The notes: a model not told the origin generated them from the sequence alone. DNA of 64,000 nucleotides from an uncultured Clostridia bacterium (GCA_947623955.1 CANQIP010000002.1:1-64000), one strand, 5' to 3'; shown: positions 17,372-26,821, counted from the stretch's first letter. Made by a program: numbers and translations.

Positions 17372-17962
17372 TTATAAAACAGTTACATTAAATTCGTTTT
17401 CCAAAAGCTCCGCCAGCGCCGCGACCGGCAGCCCGACGACGTTGAAGTAATCGCCCTCTATTTTGTCTATGAGCAGCGACCCCTTTCCCTGTATGCCGTA
17501 CGCACCCGCCTTGTCCATCGGCTCCTTGGTCTTGACGTACTTTTTTATCTTGTCGTCCGTCAGATCCTTGAAGGTAACGGACGTGCATACCGCTTTGCAC
17601 ACCGATTTCGCGTCGCTCATGCGCATTACGCAAATACCCGTGTACACCTCGTGCGTCCTTCCCGACAGCGCGGCGAGCATAGCCTCCGCGTTCGCCTTGT
17701 CCTTCGGCTTGCCGAGTATCTTGCCGTCAAGCGTCACGACCGTGTCGGCGGCTATGATGTGCGCTTTTTTGTTTTTTAAGACCTGTTTCGCCGTCGCGCT
17801 CGCCTTCAAAAGCGCAAGTTCCTGAACGTACAGCTTTATCGGCAAATCTTTCGGCACGACGCTTTCGTCCGCGTCCGACACGACCACCTCAAAATCGAGC
17901 CCCGTAATATTCATAAGTTCCCTGCGTCTCGGCGACGCGGACGCCAGTATAAAATCAGCCAT
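17372..17962 (-). CDS. maf: Maf-family nucleotide pyrophosphatase
   Basis: 196 residues from the ATG at 17962, preceded by AAAGGAAAAGGA; an in-frame GTG at 17980 overlaps the U32 stop and lacks a ribosome site. Motifs ILASASPRRRELM (residues 5-17), AADTVVTLDGKILGKPKD and the LSGRTHEVYTG stretch define Maf, a house-cleaning dTTP/UTP pyrophosphatase linked to septum control. Between the U32 gene and mreB in the shape operon. Confidence 0.93.
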   Translation of the reverse strand: MADFILASASPRRRELMNITGLDFEVVVSDADESVVPKDLPIKLYVQELALLKASATAKQVLKNKKAHIIAADTVVTLDGKILGKPKDKANAEAMLAALSGRTHEVYTGICVMRMSDAKSVCKAVCTSVTFKDLTDDKIKKYVKTKEPMDKAGAYGIQGKGSLLIDKIEGDYFNVVGLPVAALAELLENEFNVTVL

Positions 17963-17976
17963 TCCTTTTCCTTTCG

Positions 17977-19917
17977 TCACGTAACGCCGCGGTAGAAGTG
18001 ACCCCTCGTGAAGGTGTTTTCCGGCGGAGCGTCAAGCTTTTCCCCGTCCGCGAACGCGCGTTTGTACTCATCTATTATTTTAACACATTGTGAGAAATTT
18101 TCAACAGTAAATAACAATCTCACACAATTTATTTTCAATCTTTTTATATCCTCCGCTTTATCAGCCATGTAAATCGGCACGGAATTTAACAGAACCGCCT
18201 TGCACTTTCCCCTCTCGCCTTCGCAGATAATCGGCATAACGCGCCTTTTTCTGTCGCGCAGACTGTATACCTGTTTCCCGTTCTGACATTTTCCCTGCGC
18301 GTTTACGGGGCAGTTTTTCATCACCATAAGCGGCATTCTACCGTAAGCGATTACCTCGGTCTCCGCGTTTGTGTACCGTAAAAGTTCCTCGATTTCACGC
18401 AGATTAAGTTCCGGCGACAGCGTGACAACGCCGTTTTTTGAAAGGTAATCGACCGTGAGCGAGTTGCAGACGTTTAGTGTCCCCGAAAACGGTCTGAACC
18501 TCTCAACCTTTATGCCCGCCTCCTCCGCTGCCCGCCGCTGCTCGTCGGTCGTGACGTACGCGGCAAGCTCGATTTTAGCGGGTGTTTCGCGCTCGCATGA
18601 CGGCACGGCGTAATCGTTCACGCGCCCCTTTTCACGCTTTACCCTCACGTCCGCGAGCATTTCCGCCGCCTTACGCCTAACTGCGTTTATCTCCTTGATT
18701 GGCAGCGTAACGCCCTTGTCAGCCGTTACCGATATGTCACGGCATAAAAACGGCGTCGAACCGAGTTTTAAAAGCTGCGCTTTCAGCCTGTCCGCACCAA
18801 GCGGCGCGTTTACTGCTTTTTCGGATTTTAGTGTCCCCACTGCGCGTACTCTCCTGCCCTCGCCGTCGGAAAAATTCACTTCAAGCGGCGAGCCGAGTTT
18901 TAGTGTCCCCGTTATGTCAACGCCTATCTTCCTTACATTCGCATTTTCGGCGCACCGTTCCTCAATGTCACGCGTATATTTAGTGTCCCCCGTACCCGAC
19001 GGCGACGCGTAACTCATCATGTCCGCGCCAAGCTTATTTTTGAAATAACCGTCCGTAAAGCCCGACCTTGAAAACGCGTCGGTGAGAATTTGCATATCCT
19101 CTTTCGTAACTTTAGTGTCCCCATGCTCTTCAAGCAAATCGAGATACTTCCTGTACACGCCGACGACAGCCGACACGTACTCCGCGCGTTTTAACCGCCC
19201 CTCGATTTTTAGCGACGTAACTCCCATACGTTTTAGTGTCCCCAATTCGTCTATGAGAGCCATATCCTTCGGCGATAGCAAATAACCGTTTTTTAAACTT
19301 TTGTGTCCCTCGCAAAGCTCGTAAGGGAGGCGGCACGGCTGCGCGCACGAACCTCTGTTGCCACTCCTGCCGCCGAGTATGCTCGACATAAGGCACTTAC
19401 CGCTGTAGCATTGGCATATTGCGCCGTGTACGAACACCTCTATCTCAATCGGCGACATGCGGCATATATTCTCTATCTCACCTCGGCTCAATTCCCTCGC
19501 AAGCACAACGCGCGAAAATCCGAGACGCGCAAGTTCCTTTACCTCGTCAGCCGTCGTCACGGACATCTGCGTGCTGGCGTGGAGCGTGAGGTCGGGGCAG
19601 GTATTCTTTATAATCTCCGCCGCGCCCAAATCCTGCACGATAAGCGCGTCCACACGCGCGTCGTTAAGCTCCTTAACGAACGTTTGCAGCTCTCCGATTT
19701 CGCGCTGCTTTACGAGTGTGTTGACCGTCACATGCACCTTAACGCCGTACAGGTGGCAGTAATCGGTCTGTTCTTTTATTTCGTCGGCGGTAAAATTCTG
19801 CGCCGCACGCCTTGCCCCGAAACTTTTTCCGCCTATATACACCGCGTCCGCGCCCGACTGCACCGCGGCGCGCACAGCCGCCCCGTTTCCCGCCGGCGCG
19901 AGTAATTCTATAGCCAT
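17977..19917 (-). CDS. U32-family (collagenase-like/RlhA-type) protein with DUF3656
   Basis: 646 residues. The U32 core spans about 1-290: ELLAPAGNGAAVRAAVQSGADAVY, VFVHGAICQCYSGKCLMSS, GNRGSCAQPCRLPY and SLKIEGRLKRAEYV, with the conserved cysteines that mark a probable Fe-S site. A DUF3656-like region and a second U32-like half follow. Relatives act in tRNA/rRNA hydroxylation (TrhP, RlhA) rather than proteolysis. TAATG overlap with zapA shows coupling. Peculiar: six exact copies of GGGGACACTAAA lie in its coding strand, read as GTLK, GTLN or GDTK. Confidence 0.9.
   Translation of the reverse strand: MAIELLAPAGNGAAVRAAVQSGADAVYIGGKSFGARRAAQNFTADEIKEQTDYCHLYGVKVHVTVNTLVKQREIGELQTFVKELNDARVDALIVQDLGAAEIIKNTCPDLTLHASTQMSVTTADEVKELARLGFSRVVLARELSRGEIENICRMSPIEIEVFVHGAICQCYSGKCLMSSILGGRSGNRGSCAQPCRLPYELCEGHKSLKNGYLLSPKDMALIDELGTLKRMGVTSLKIEGRLKRAEYVSAVVGVYRKYLDLLEEHGDTKVTKEDMQILTDAFSRSGFTDGYFKNKLGADMMSYASPSGTGDTKYTRDIEERCAENANVRKIGVDITGTLKLGSPLEVNFSDGEGRRVRAVGTLKSEKAVNAPLGADRLKAQLLKLGSTPFLCRDISVTADKGVTLPIKEINAVRRKAAEMLADVRVKREKGRVNDYAVPSCERETPAKIELAAYVTTDEQRRAAEEAGIKVERFRPFSGTLNVCNSLTVDYLSKNGVVTLSPELNLREIEELLRYTNAETEVIAYGRMPLMVMKNCPVNAQGKCQNGKQVYSLRDRKRRVMPIICEGERGKCKAVLLNSVPIYMADKAEDIKRLKINCVRLLFTVENFSQCVKIIDEYKRAFADGEKLDAPPENTFTRGHFYRGVT
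18473..19243 (-). repeat. Six copies of GGGGACACTAAA inside the U32 gene
   Basis: Exact copies of the 12-mer (coding strand GGGGACACTAAA) start at plus-strand positions 18473, 18827, 18899, 18979, 19111 and 19232; a degenerate seventh lies near 19299. All have the same orientation and are read in two frames, GTLK/GTLN (GGG ACA CTA AA) and GDTK (GGG GAC ACT AAA). See the intergenic copies at 32249 and 38410 and those in the M14 gene. Confidence 0.9.
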
Positions 19918-20420
19918 TACTGCTTGTCTATCAAATCGAGAAAGTCCTGCTCGCGCTTTCTGTCGCGCTCTTCAAGCTCTGCGATTTTTTCCTTTAAACT
20001 CTTTACCTGTCCTTCGAGGAATTTAATTTTATTGTTCGCGCTGCTCAGTTTTTCGTTCGCGTCGCTCACCTCGGCACGCATGGCGGCCTCGTCAATCGAA
20101 ACTTGTCCGCTTTTAACCATGTCAAGCTCTTCCTGCGCACTTTCCGCCTCGCGTTCAAGCCTGCCGTTTTTCTCTTTAAGCTCGGCAGTCTTTTCTTTCA
20201 GGGCGTCGTTGTTTTCAAGCTGCTTATAGTACTCGTCACAGATGTTGAGCGCGGCGAGAACAAGCGGACGCTCGCCCATTATGTTCTGTCCTCCCCGCAA
20301 AACGTTTTCCACCTTCTCGTTCACGTGCGCGCACAGCTTTTCGAGGTATTCGGTCGTCTCCTCGGCAACGACCGTGTAACTGCGCGAATTTATTGTGAAG
20401 GTTATCTTATTTACGGACAT
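19917..20420 (-). CDS. zapA: Cell division protein ZapA with long coiled-coil tail
   Basis: 167 residues. The N-terminal ZapA domain (1-75) shows KITFTINSRSYTVVAEETTEYLEKL and GGQNIMGERPLVLAALNICDEYY. It is followed by an extended coiled coil (about 75-165, heptads rich in E, K, L) that is longer than in typical ZapA (about 90-100 residues). Promotes FtsZ filament bundling. AAGGAGG lies 8 bp before the ATG. First gene of the shape/division cluster. Confidence 0.9.
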   Translation of the reverse strand: MSVNKITFTINSRSYTVVAEETTEYLEKLCAHVNEKVENVLRGGQNIMGERPLVLAALNICDEYYKQLENNDALKEKTAELKEKNGRLEREAESAQEELDMVKSGQVSIDEAAMRAEVSDANEKLSSANNKIKFLEGQVKSLKEKIAELEERDRKREQDFLDLIDKQ

Positions 20421-20531
20421 TTGCAGACCTCCTTGTCCAAAATATGCCTATTATATATATTATTATACAATAAAACGCACGAAAAAAACAGTACTTTTTT
20501 ATTTTGTTGTCAAAATGTTTTGAAAACGCAA

Positions 20532-20555
20532 AAAAGAGCGCCTAAGCGCTCTTTT
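20532..20555 (-). terminator. Terminator of the oligosaccharide-binding protein gene
   Basis: AAAAGAGCGC/GCGCTCTTTT stem, loop CTAA, T runs on both sides; 18 bp beyond the stop of the solute-binding protein and upstream of zapA. Confidence 0.88.
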
Positions 20556-20573
20556 AATTTTTGTTTTTAAGCA

Positions 20574-22211
20574 TTAGTCGCGGCTGTAGCTTATACCGTC
20601 CACAATCTTAACGCCTCTCTGGTTTGCGTCGTCGATCATACTCTGCTTTGTCTCCTGAGCAACCGTATCAACATCGAATGAACTGTTAATTTCATCAACA
20701 ACGTCGTAACCGCCCATGTCGAGCCATCTCTGGATTTCAGTCTTGTAAGCGTCGAGACTGATCTGACCTACGCAGTACTTAGCCTTCGCGTTAGCCATAA
20801 TATCGTCAAGCGTCGTGCCTCTTCTGGTCTGCGTCGGCGATACGTAAGGCTCAGCCGGGTTAGCAACCGCCCAAAGCTTGTTATCGGCGTAAACCGCATC
20901 AACCTTCTCGGCAACAACAGCAGCCGAATCGTTGTACTTCGTCTTAAAGCCGTTCTCGAACGATACTATACCCATTGAAAGCTGGTTAAGGTCGTTAATC
21001 TGAGCCTGAAGCGCACTATCGTCAACCTTCTCCGCATAGCTGCCGTCAACCACATTGTAGTGAACGCCTTCAATACCGTAGTTCATCATGTTTACAGCTT
21101 CAAGGTCGTTCAGGTGATCCATTACGCCAAGCATGAAGTTGCGCTGCTCTTCCGTCGGAAGCGCGGGCGTCGGCAGTACATAGAAACTGTCGTAACCGGT
21201 TGTCGGCAGTGTTCTCTTGGGCGACTCGGCGTCCTTCTTAACATAACCGAATACATCAACTACCGCGTTTTCCTGACCCTCAACTTCCACGATATTCTGA
21301 GCGAGTCTTCTTGAACGGTCGGCAACGTCAATGATTATGCCTGCTTTTCCGTTGAGGAAGTCCTCGTTCCATTTGCCGTCCGGAAGCGAAGCCATGTTCT
21401 GGTTTATGTAGCCCTTGCTGTACCAGTCGTGAATCATGTCCATAGCCTCGATATACTGGTCAAACATGAACGACGGAGCAAGCTTGCCTGTCGCGGGGTC
21501 AATGCCCCAAGCGTTCGGCGCGCCGTTCCACAATGCGAGGTTATCAAGCGGACCCTGGAGGTATGTAGAAATAATCATACCGTATGTATCATCCACACCG
21601 TTGCCGTCCGGATCCTCCTCCGTGAAACGTCTCATAACTCTGTCGAGATCCTCAAGCGTCTCGGGGATAGGCTCGCCAAGCTTGTCGAGCCAGTCTTTTC
21701 TGATTGATATACCGGCACGTCCGAGCTCTCTGGATCTGTAAATGCCGTAGTTGTCACCGTCAATCGAGATGTTTCTGTTTATAAGTTCGCTCGACTGCTT
21801 AAGGTTTTCATACGGGCTATCGGGCGCAAACGCGTCCGTAATATTCCAGAATATACCCTTTCTCGCGGCAACGATAACGCTCGAATTTCTCGTACTTACG
21901 AGCATTGCGTGCGGGTAAACGCCCGAACCCATTGTCGTAACGGTCTTTTCGTTGTATGTGGCGCTCGGCGCCCACTTCAGATTAAGCGTCAAGCTGTTTA
22001 CGCCCATCTTCTCTGCGAGGTAATTTTCAAGCTCCTGTACAACGGGGCTGCCCTGTCCCGCGGACGTCGCGTTAAATGCTTTGCAGAGAATATCTATCGT
22101 CGGGTTTTCACCGTCTATGGGCTGTGTCTGCTTGCCGCAGCCCGCAAGCGCGCCGATAAGCATCAGCGACGCGACGGATGCGCAGACAACTCTTTTCAAA
22201 GTTTTTGTCAT
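20574..22211 (-). CDS. Oligosaccharide ABC transporter substrate-binding lipoprotein (LplA type)
   Basis: 545 residues, lipobox ALAGC at the N-terminus. Large family-1 solute-binding protein of the LplA/YtcQ kind, with IRKDWLDKLGEPIPETLEDL and an EF-like loop DPDGNGVDDTYG around residue 215. Such proteins bind pectic or other plant oligosaccharides. Third gene of a permease-permease-binder operon; the multi-use ATPase (MsmX type) is characteristically encoded elsewhere. Next to a GH105 gene, so unsaturated rhamnogalacturonan oligomers are the inferred ligand. Confidence 0.9.
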   Translation of the reverse strand: MTKTLKRVVCASVASLMLIGALAGCGKQTQPIDGENPTIDILCKAFNATSAGQGSPVVQELENYLAEKMGVNSLTLNLKWAPSATYNEKTVTTMGSGVYPHAMLVSTRNSSVIVAARKGIFWNITDAFAPDSPYENLKQSSELINRNISIDGDNYGIYRSRELGRAGISIRKDWLDKLGEPIPETLEDLDRVMRRFTEEDPDGNGVDDTYGMIISTYLQGPLDNLALWNGAPNAWGIDPATGKLAPSFMFDQYIEAMDMIHDWYSKGYINQNMASLPDGKWNEDFLNGKAGIIIDVADRSRRLAQNIVEVEGQENAVVDVFGYVKKDAESPKRTLPTTGYDSFYVLPTPALPTEEQRNFMLGVMDHLNDLEAVNMMNYGIEGVHYNVVDGSYAEKVDDSALQAQINDLNQLSMGIVSFENGFKTKYNDSAAVVAEKVDAVYADNKLWAVANPAEPYVSPTQTRRGTTLDDIMANAKAKYCVGQISLDAYKTEIQRWLDMGGYDVVDEINSSFDVDTVAQETKQSMIDDANQRGVKIVDGISYSRD

Positions 22212-22261
22212 ATTTTAATTCCTCCCTACATAAAAGTCTAATTCCGATTTCACCGACGGGA

Positions 22262-23140
22262 TTAACCCTTAACGGCGCCGACCATCGTACCTGCCGCAAA
22301 GTGCTTTTGCAGGAACGGATATACGCAGAGGATAGGAATTGTACCTATAACGATAACCGCCATCTTCAGCGTATCCGACGGGGGAAGCTCACCCTCCGTC
22401 ATTTCCTCAGCGTTCTGCATTACAAGGCTGCGGAGCACCAGGGTGAACGGATACTTCTTCTGATCGTCTATGTAGATGAGCGATGCCATGTAGTCGTTCC
22501 AGTGACCAACGCCGTAGAACAGGCTGAAGGTCGCAATTACAGGCATCGAAAGCGGAAGCGCTATCTTAAAGAATATTCCTATCTCGGAACATCCGTCTAT
22601 CGCAGCGGCTTCTTCAAGCTCAATCGGGAGACCCATAAAGAAGTTTCTTACAATCAGCATGTTGTACGCACTGATCGCACCCGGAAGAATAAGCGCCGCA
22701 AAAGTGTCATACATTCCCAAGGCTCTTACAACAAGGAAGGTAGGAATCATACCGCCGCTGAATACCATGGTGAACATTACCATTTTAAGTATCGGGCCCT
22801 TACCTACAAGATCTTTTCTCGAAAGTCCGTATGCCATTGTCGTTGTGAACAACATGTTTACGAGCGTACCTACGAGCGTTACGCCGATTGAAACGCCAAG
22901 CGAACGGAATACCGTCGGTCCCATGTCATTCATATCAAATACCTTTTTATACGCCGCGAGCGTAGGCTGCTCCGGCCAAAGGAACAACGGTCTTGTCTGA
23001 ATTTCGGACTCCTTAGCAAAGGATGCCGCAATTACATAGATGAAGGGAATGACCATGAGCAATGCAAGAATGGTCATTACGGCGTATATAACAATATCTC
23101 CGATGAAGTCGCCGAGACTTCTTCTTTTTATACTTATCAT
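22262..23140 (-). CDS. Carbohydrate ABC transporter permease (LplC/YtcP, MalG family)
   Basis: 292 residues with six hydrophobic segments and the EAA loop LEEAAAIDGCSEIGIFFKIALP. The C-terminus KHFAAGTMVGAVKG is characteristic of the LplC/YtcP group. Pairs with the upstream MalF-type permease; 20 bp separate them. Confidence 0.92.
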   Translation of the reverse strand: MISIKRRSLGDFIGDIVIYAVMTILALLMVIPFIYVIAASFAKESEIQTRPLFLWPEQPTLAAYKKVFDMNDMGPTVFRSLGVSIGVTLVGTLVNMLFTTTMAYGLSRKDLVGKGPILKMVMFTMVFSGGMIPTFLVVRALGMYDTFAALILPGAISAYNMLIVRNFFMGLPIELEEAAAIDGCSEIGIFFKIALPLSMPVIATFSLFYGVGHWNDYMASLIYIDDQKKYPFTLVLRSLVMQNAEEMTEGELPPSDTLKMAVIVIGTIPILCVYPFLQKHFAAGTMVGAVKG

Positions 23141-23160
23141 ACTCTCTCGTCCTCCCTTCT

Positions 23161-24156
23161 TTAATAAAGACCTTCCTGACCGGCATGCTTAGCGATAGCG
23201 TTTGCCGACTGGATGAAGATAATACTGATAATTGACTTGAACAATGATACCGCCGTCGTATAACCGTATTCACCGCCTTGCATACCTTGGAAGTATACGT
23301 ATGTGTCGAAGGTCTGGATAGAGTCCGCGTTACCGCTGTTCTTTAACAGGATGAGCTGTTCGTAACCTGTGTTAAGAACGCTTCCCATTCTGAGGATTAA
23401 CATTGTGACAATCGTGCCCGTGATTGCCGGAAGTGTTATGTAGATGAGCTGCTGCCAACGGTTCGCGCCGTCAACTATAGCCGCCTCATACTGTTCTACG
23501 TCAACACCCGCCAAAGCCGCAAGGAAGATGATCGTTCCCCAACCTGTTTCCTTCCAAACATTCTGGAGAAGGACAACCCAATATATTGCAATCTTGTCCT
23601 GCATTATATCGACTCCGTTGCCGCCGTTTAAGGTTTTAACGATTTCGTAGATAGCGCCGCCCGATTCCTTTGCCGCAGGCGCTCTCAAAAGTACGTATGT
23701 AATCGAGAATACGACTACCATAGATACGAAGTGAGGTACGTATACAAGCGTCTGGATAGCCTTCTTGTACCACTGAACCTTCATTTCGTTCAAAAGCAGC
23801 GCCATTATGATCGGGAGTGGGAAGAAGAATATAATATTCATTCCCGAGATTATCAGCGTGTTTCTCAGGAGCATCCAGAAGGATGAGTCCGTAAGGAACA
23901 GTCTGAAGTTCTCAAATCCTACCCAATCCTTTCCGAACTCGGAAAATCCCGGTCCGAAGAACTGGCTCGGCGCATAGTAATCTTTAAATGCGATAAGTAC
24001 GCCGTACATAGGTACGATTTTAAAGATTATGAAATACAAAAATCCGGGCAAGAGTAACAGATATATCCATCTGTCGCGCTTTATCTGCGCCCGTCTTCTC
24101 ACCTTTTGATGTGCTTTCTCCTCGGGAGTAAGCACAATTTTTTGAGCTTTAGCCAT
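23161..24156 (-). CDS. Carbohydrate ABC transporter permease (LplB/YteP, MalF family)
   Basis: 331 residues. A basic cytoplasmic N-terminus precedes YLLLLPGFLYFIIFKIVPMYG, the hallmark of LplB/YteP permeases; the EAA loop is YEAAIVDGANRWQQLIYITLP. First gene of the operon, with GGGAGG upstream of the ATG. Confidence 0.92.
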   Translation of the reverse strand: MAKAQKIVLTPEEKAHQKVRRRAQIKRDRWIYLLLLPGFLYFIIFKIVPMYGVLIAFKDYYAPSQFFGPGFSEFGKDWVGFENFRLFLTDSSFWMLLRNTLIISGMNIIFFFPLPIIMALLLNEMKVQWYKKAIQTLVYVPHFVSMVVVFSITYVLLRAPAAKESGGAIYEIVKTLNGGNGVDIMQDKIAIYWVVLLQNVWKETGWGTIIFLAALAGVDVEQYEAAIVDGANRWQQLIYITLPAITGTIVTMLILRMGSVLNTGYEQLILLKNSGNADSIQTFDTYVYFQGMQGGEYGYTTAVSLFKSIISIIFIQSANAIAKHAGQEGLY

Positions 24157-24259
24157 AGCATACCCTCCCTAAATTTTGTGTGTTTACAACATTTGCGCAA
24201 TCTGCGGAAATCGGGCAATTTGTCCGCAATTTGCACAAAGGTATAAATTCAATAAATAT

Positions 24260-24288
24260 ATTATAGCTCATTTCGGTAAAGATTGCAA
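24260..24288 (-). promoter_or_regulatory. Promoter of the oligosaccharide transporter operon
   Basis: Minus-strand TTGCAA, 17-bp spacer, TATAAT, giving a leader of about 95 nt. The remainder of 24289-24450 is AT-rich with no gene seen. Confidence 0.65.
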
Positions 24289-24454
24289 TAGTTTTTGTGA
24301 AAAAAATGCAATTTTTTTTAAAAAATTTTGTTGTTTTGTATAAATTCACTACCGCGAGCCTTAACATATTTAAAGTGACGTAACTCATGTTACCATAAAA
24401 TAGGCTAAAAAGTCCATAAAAAAACCGGAGGTGTATTGTTAAATTTAACGATAA

Positions 24455-24484
24455 AAAACGGCGGTCTTACAGACCGCCGTTTTT
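24455..24484 (-). terminator. Terminator of the GH105 gene
   Basis: AAAACGGCGGTCT/AGACCGCCGTTTT stem of 13 bp with T runs on both sides, 23 bp beyond the GH105 stop codon. Confidence 0.9.
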
Positions 24485-24506
24485 CTTTGTTTAATTTAAC
24501 CAAAGC

Positions 24507-26654
24507 TTATTTTTTGAGGAAATCTCCGAGCCTTATAACCTCTATTCCCGCGAGCATTACTATGCCCGTGCCGTGCGTGTCGTTCAAATTCCAGCCCAAT
24601 TCATACTTATAATAATCGGGTATGAACGAGAACTCCGAGCCGCGGCACACGCCGTAAACGTTTCCGCCTCTGTCGACGCTCGTCTTTGAGATAGCCTCCC
24701 AGCCCTTATAAATAGCCTTCACGTACTTTTCGGGGTTTTTGAGCCAGCCGAAACGTATACCGCGCGAGAACGCGTAAATGAACATCGACGTGCACGACGT
24801 TTCGGGATAGCTGTCCCAATCGGTTATTACCTGGTGCCACATGCCGTCCTCATCCTGCAGTTTGAGATAACCCTCGCAGAGCGTGTTCAAAAATTCTATG
24901 AGGTCATTACGTTTCGGGTGATCCTCCGGCAGCTTTTCGAGCAGCTCCGTCATCGAGAATACGACCCAGCCGTTGCCGCGTCCCCACGGAACATTCGTCT
25001 TTGTGTCGTACTTGAAGTCGTAAACGTGCGACATAATGCTCTGCTCCGGCATAAACAGACGTTTCTTGAAACCGAAGAACTGGTTTGCCGCGTCGTCAAT
25101 GTACTTTTGGTCGCCTGTAAACTCGTAATAACGCGTCAGGAACGGAACGCTCATATAGAGGTCGTCCGCCCACATCGTAAGATTATGGAAGTGGTGCATC
25201 ATATCCTTACGCCAGAACGTGCCGTCCTCAAGTCTGTCCTGATGATTGAAGATGTAATCGCCGACGTAATCCGCAACGACCTTCACGTCCTTCAAACCGA
25301 GATACTTATGCACCTCCAGCATCGTTGACGCGAACGAGCCGCAGTCGTCGAGGCTGTCTATCGACGTGAGCAGATTGTGTATCGACGTCGCGCCGCCGTA
25401 CTGCTCCTTATCCCACATCGCGTACTCGAACGTGTCGATACAAAGCTGCACATGCTCTCTTATGTAATTTTTGATGTCCTCCGAACCGATAAGCATAGCC
25501 GTGTGCAAAAGTCCGTACATCGTAACGCCCAAGGGATAATTCCACCTTCCGTACAGCGTGTTTTCGTTATACGGTCTCACGAACGTGTCGGGCTCGTCGA
25601 GCCGCCAGTACGTTTTCGGCTCGCCCACAACATGGAGCATATCCGACGCCTTATCGAACGGGAAATCATAGTCCGCGTCAAACGCGCCTATGTACATCCA
25701 AATATCGTCCGTACCCTTAACGCGTGCCGCGTTTCTGAGCTCACCCGTCGGACATTCGAGCGCAAAGCCCCAGTCGCCGCCGCACACGCACTTTACGTGC
25801 AGATCGTACTCGCCCAGCGGCGCGTCAACCTCGAACGTCTCCCTGCCGCCGCTTGTTTTGAACACTTCTTTCTTATTTAAATAAACGACCGTCTCGCCGA
25901 GCGTGTCGAGCGTGATCTTGTGCTTTGTGTCCTTGATGTCGTCGAAAAACACCTTCGCGTAGCCGACCGCGTACTTGCCCTCGGGAGTACCGAACATACG
26001 CGTAAGGCAGCCCTTTTTCTTCTCGTCGTCCGACCATTCGGTTTCGGGATAGAGCTTTTTGTCGAAATCCTTTTCGCTCATACCCACCTCGAACTGCGGT
26101 TCATAGTCGTCGGGAACAAGCTCGGTGAATACAAATCCCTCTCTGCCCATGCGCTCCTTTGTCGGCATGATAGTGTAGAAATCCCACTTGCCTATCCACG
26201 TGCCGAACTGCGAGCCGAAACCCGCCGTCGTTTTCTTGAACTTGATGCGGATGTCGTTCCAGCCCTTATGCACGTCAAAGAAAATGCGCGTCGCCGTTTC
26301 GGAATATCTCTCCTTGAAAATATCCGACTTGTACACCTGCTCGCCGTTCACGTACATCTCCATCGGTCCGAAGCAGTTGATGTCAAAACCGAAATTCGCG
26401 TCGCCGTCGCTGTACGTCGTCGCGAACGCCCACACGCAGTCCTTGCTTTTTGCCTCGGGATAAATCTTGTTGAAATCCACAAGGTAGCGGTAATCGGTCG
26501 TGCGGACGATACCGTTGTTCGTATACGCGCGGTAATAAAGTCCGTGCTTTAAATTCTGTCCCATGTAGCGGTACGCGAGCGAGGACAATATCGCCTTCGG
26601 ATCGGTGCCCTCGTAAGCGTTTATGCTCACGGAATCGTCAAAATAATAGCCCAT
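24507..26654 (-). CDS. GH88/GH105-family unsaturated glucuronyl/galacturonyl hydrolase with N-terminal module
   Basis: 715 residues, about twice the usual GH105 length. Residues 1-330 form an extra beta-rich part (FATTYSDGDANFGFDINCFGPMEMYVNGEQVY; a second segment with EVFKTSGGRETFEV), resembling carbohydrate-binding modules. Residues 345-715 are the (alpha/alpha)6 barrel: WADDLYMSVPFLTRYYEFTGD carries the likely catalytic Asp, then WGRGNGWVVFSMTELLEKLP, QDEDGMWHQVITDWDSYPETSCTSMF and NDTHGTGIVMLAGIE. No signal peptide: cytoplasmic release of 4,5-unsaturated uronic acid from imported pectic oligomers is inferred. Confidence 0.9.
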   Translation of the reverse strand: MGYYFDDSVSINAYEGTDPKAILSSLAYRYMGQNLKHGLYYRAYTNNGIVRTTDYRYLVDFNKIYPEAKSKDCVWAFATTYSDGDANFGFDINCFGPMEMYVNGEQVYKSDIFKERYSETATRIFFDVHKGWNDIRIKFKKTTAGFGSQFGTWIGKWDFYTIMPTKERMGREGFVFTELVPDDYEPQFEVGMSEKDFDKKLYPETEWSDDEKKKGCLTRMFGTPEGKYAVGYAKVFFDDIKDTKHKITLDTLGETVVYLNKKEVFKTSGGRETFEVDAPLGEYDLHVKCVCGGDWGFALECPTGELRNAARVKGTDDIWMYIGAFDADYDFPFDKASDMLHVVGEPKTYWRLDEPDTFVRPYNENTLYGRWNYPLGVTMYGLLHTAMLIGSEDIKNYIREHVQLCIDTFEYAMWDKEQYGGATSIHNLLTSIDSLDDCGSFASTMLEVHKYLGLKDVKVVADYVGDYIFNHQDRLEDGTFWRKDMMHHFHNLTMWADDLYMSVPFLTRYYEFTGDQKYIDDAANQFFGFKKRLFMPEQSIMSHVYDFKYDTKTNVPWGRGNGWVVFSMTELLEKLPEDHPKRNDLIEFLNTLCEGYLKLQDEDGMWHQVITDWDSYPETSCTSMFIYAFSRGIRFGWLKNPEKYVKAIYKGWEAISKTSVDRGGNVYGVCRGSEFSFIPDYYKYELGWNLNDTHGTGIVMLAGIEVIRLGDFLKK

Positions 26655-26692
26655 TGTTCTGTCTCCTTTGCATAAAATTAGTCATTGGTTTA

Positions 26693-26721
26693 ATTATACA
26701 TTATTCGCGCCCGAATGTCAA
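26693..26721 (-). promoter_or_regulatory. Consensus sigma-A promoter of the GH105 gene
   Basis: Minus-strand TTGACA, 17-bp spacer, TATAAT, both perfect. Divergent from the ilvB promoter 70 bp away. Confidence 0.85.
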
Positions 26722-26792
26722 TTATATTTGGTAATTGTGTTCATATTTTTTACCGCGTCCGTTCAAATTTGCATACAGGTATTAAAAAGCTG

Positions 26793-26821
26793 TTGACAAT
26801 TACGTCACAGACTGATAAAAT
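26793..26821 (+). promoter_or_regulatory. Sigma-A promoter of ilvBNC
   Basis: TTGACA, 17-bp spacer, TAAAAT. Leaves a leader of about 180 nt before ilvB. Confidence 0.8.

Noticed and set aside
22300-23000. Long open frames opposite conserved genes (here and throughout, e.g. opposite mrdA, icd, polA, araB-like)
   Set aside because: They are antisense shadows caused by codon composition, lack ribosome sites and show no domain signatures.
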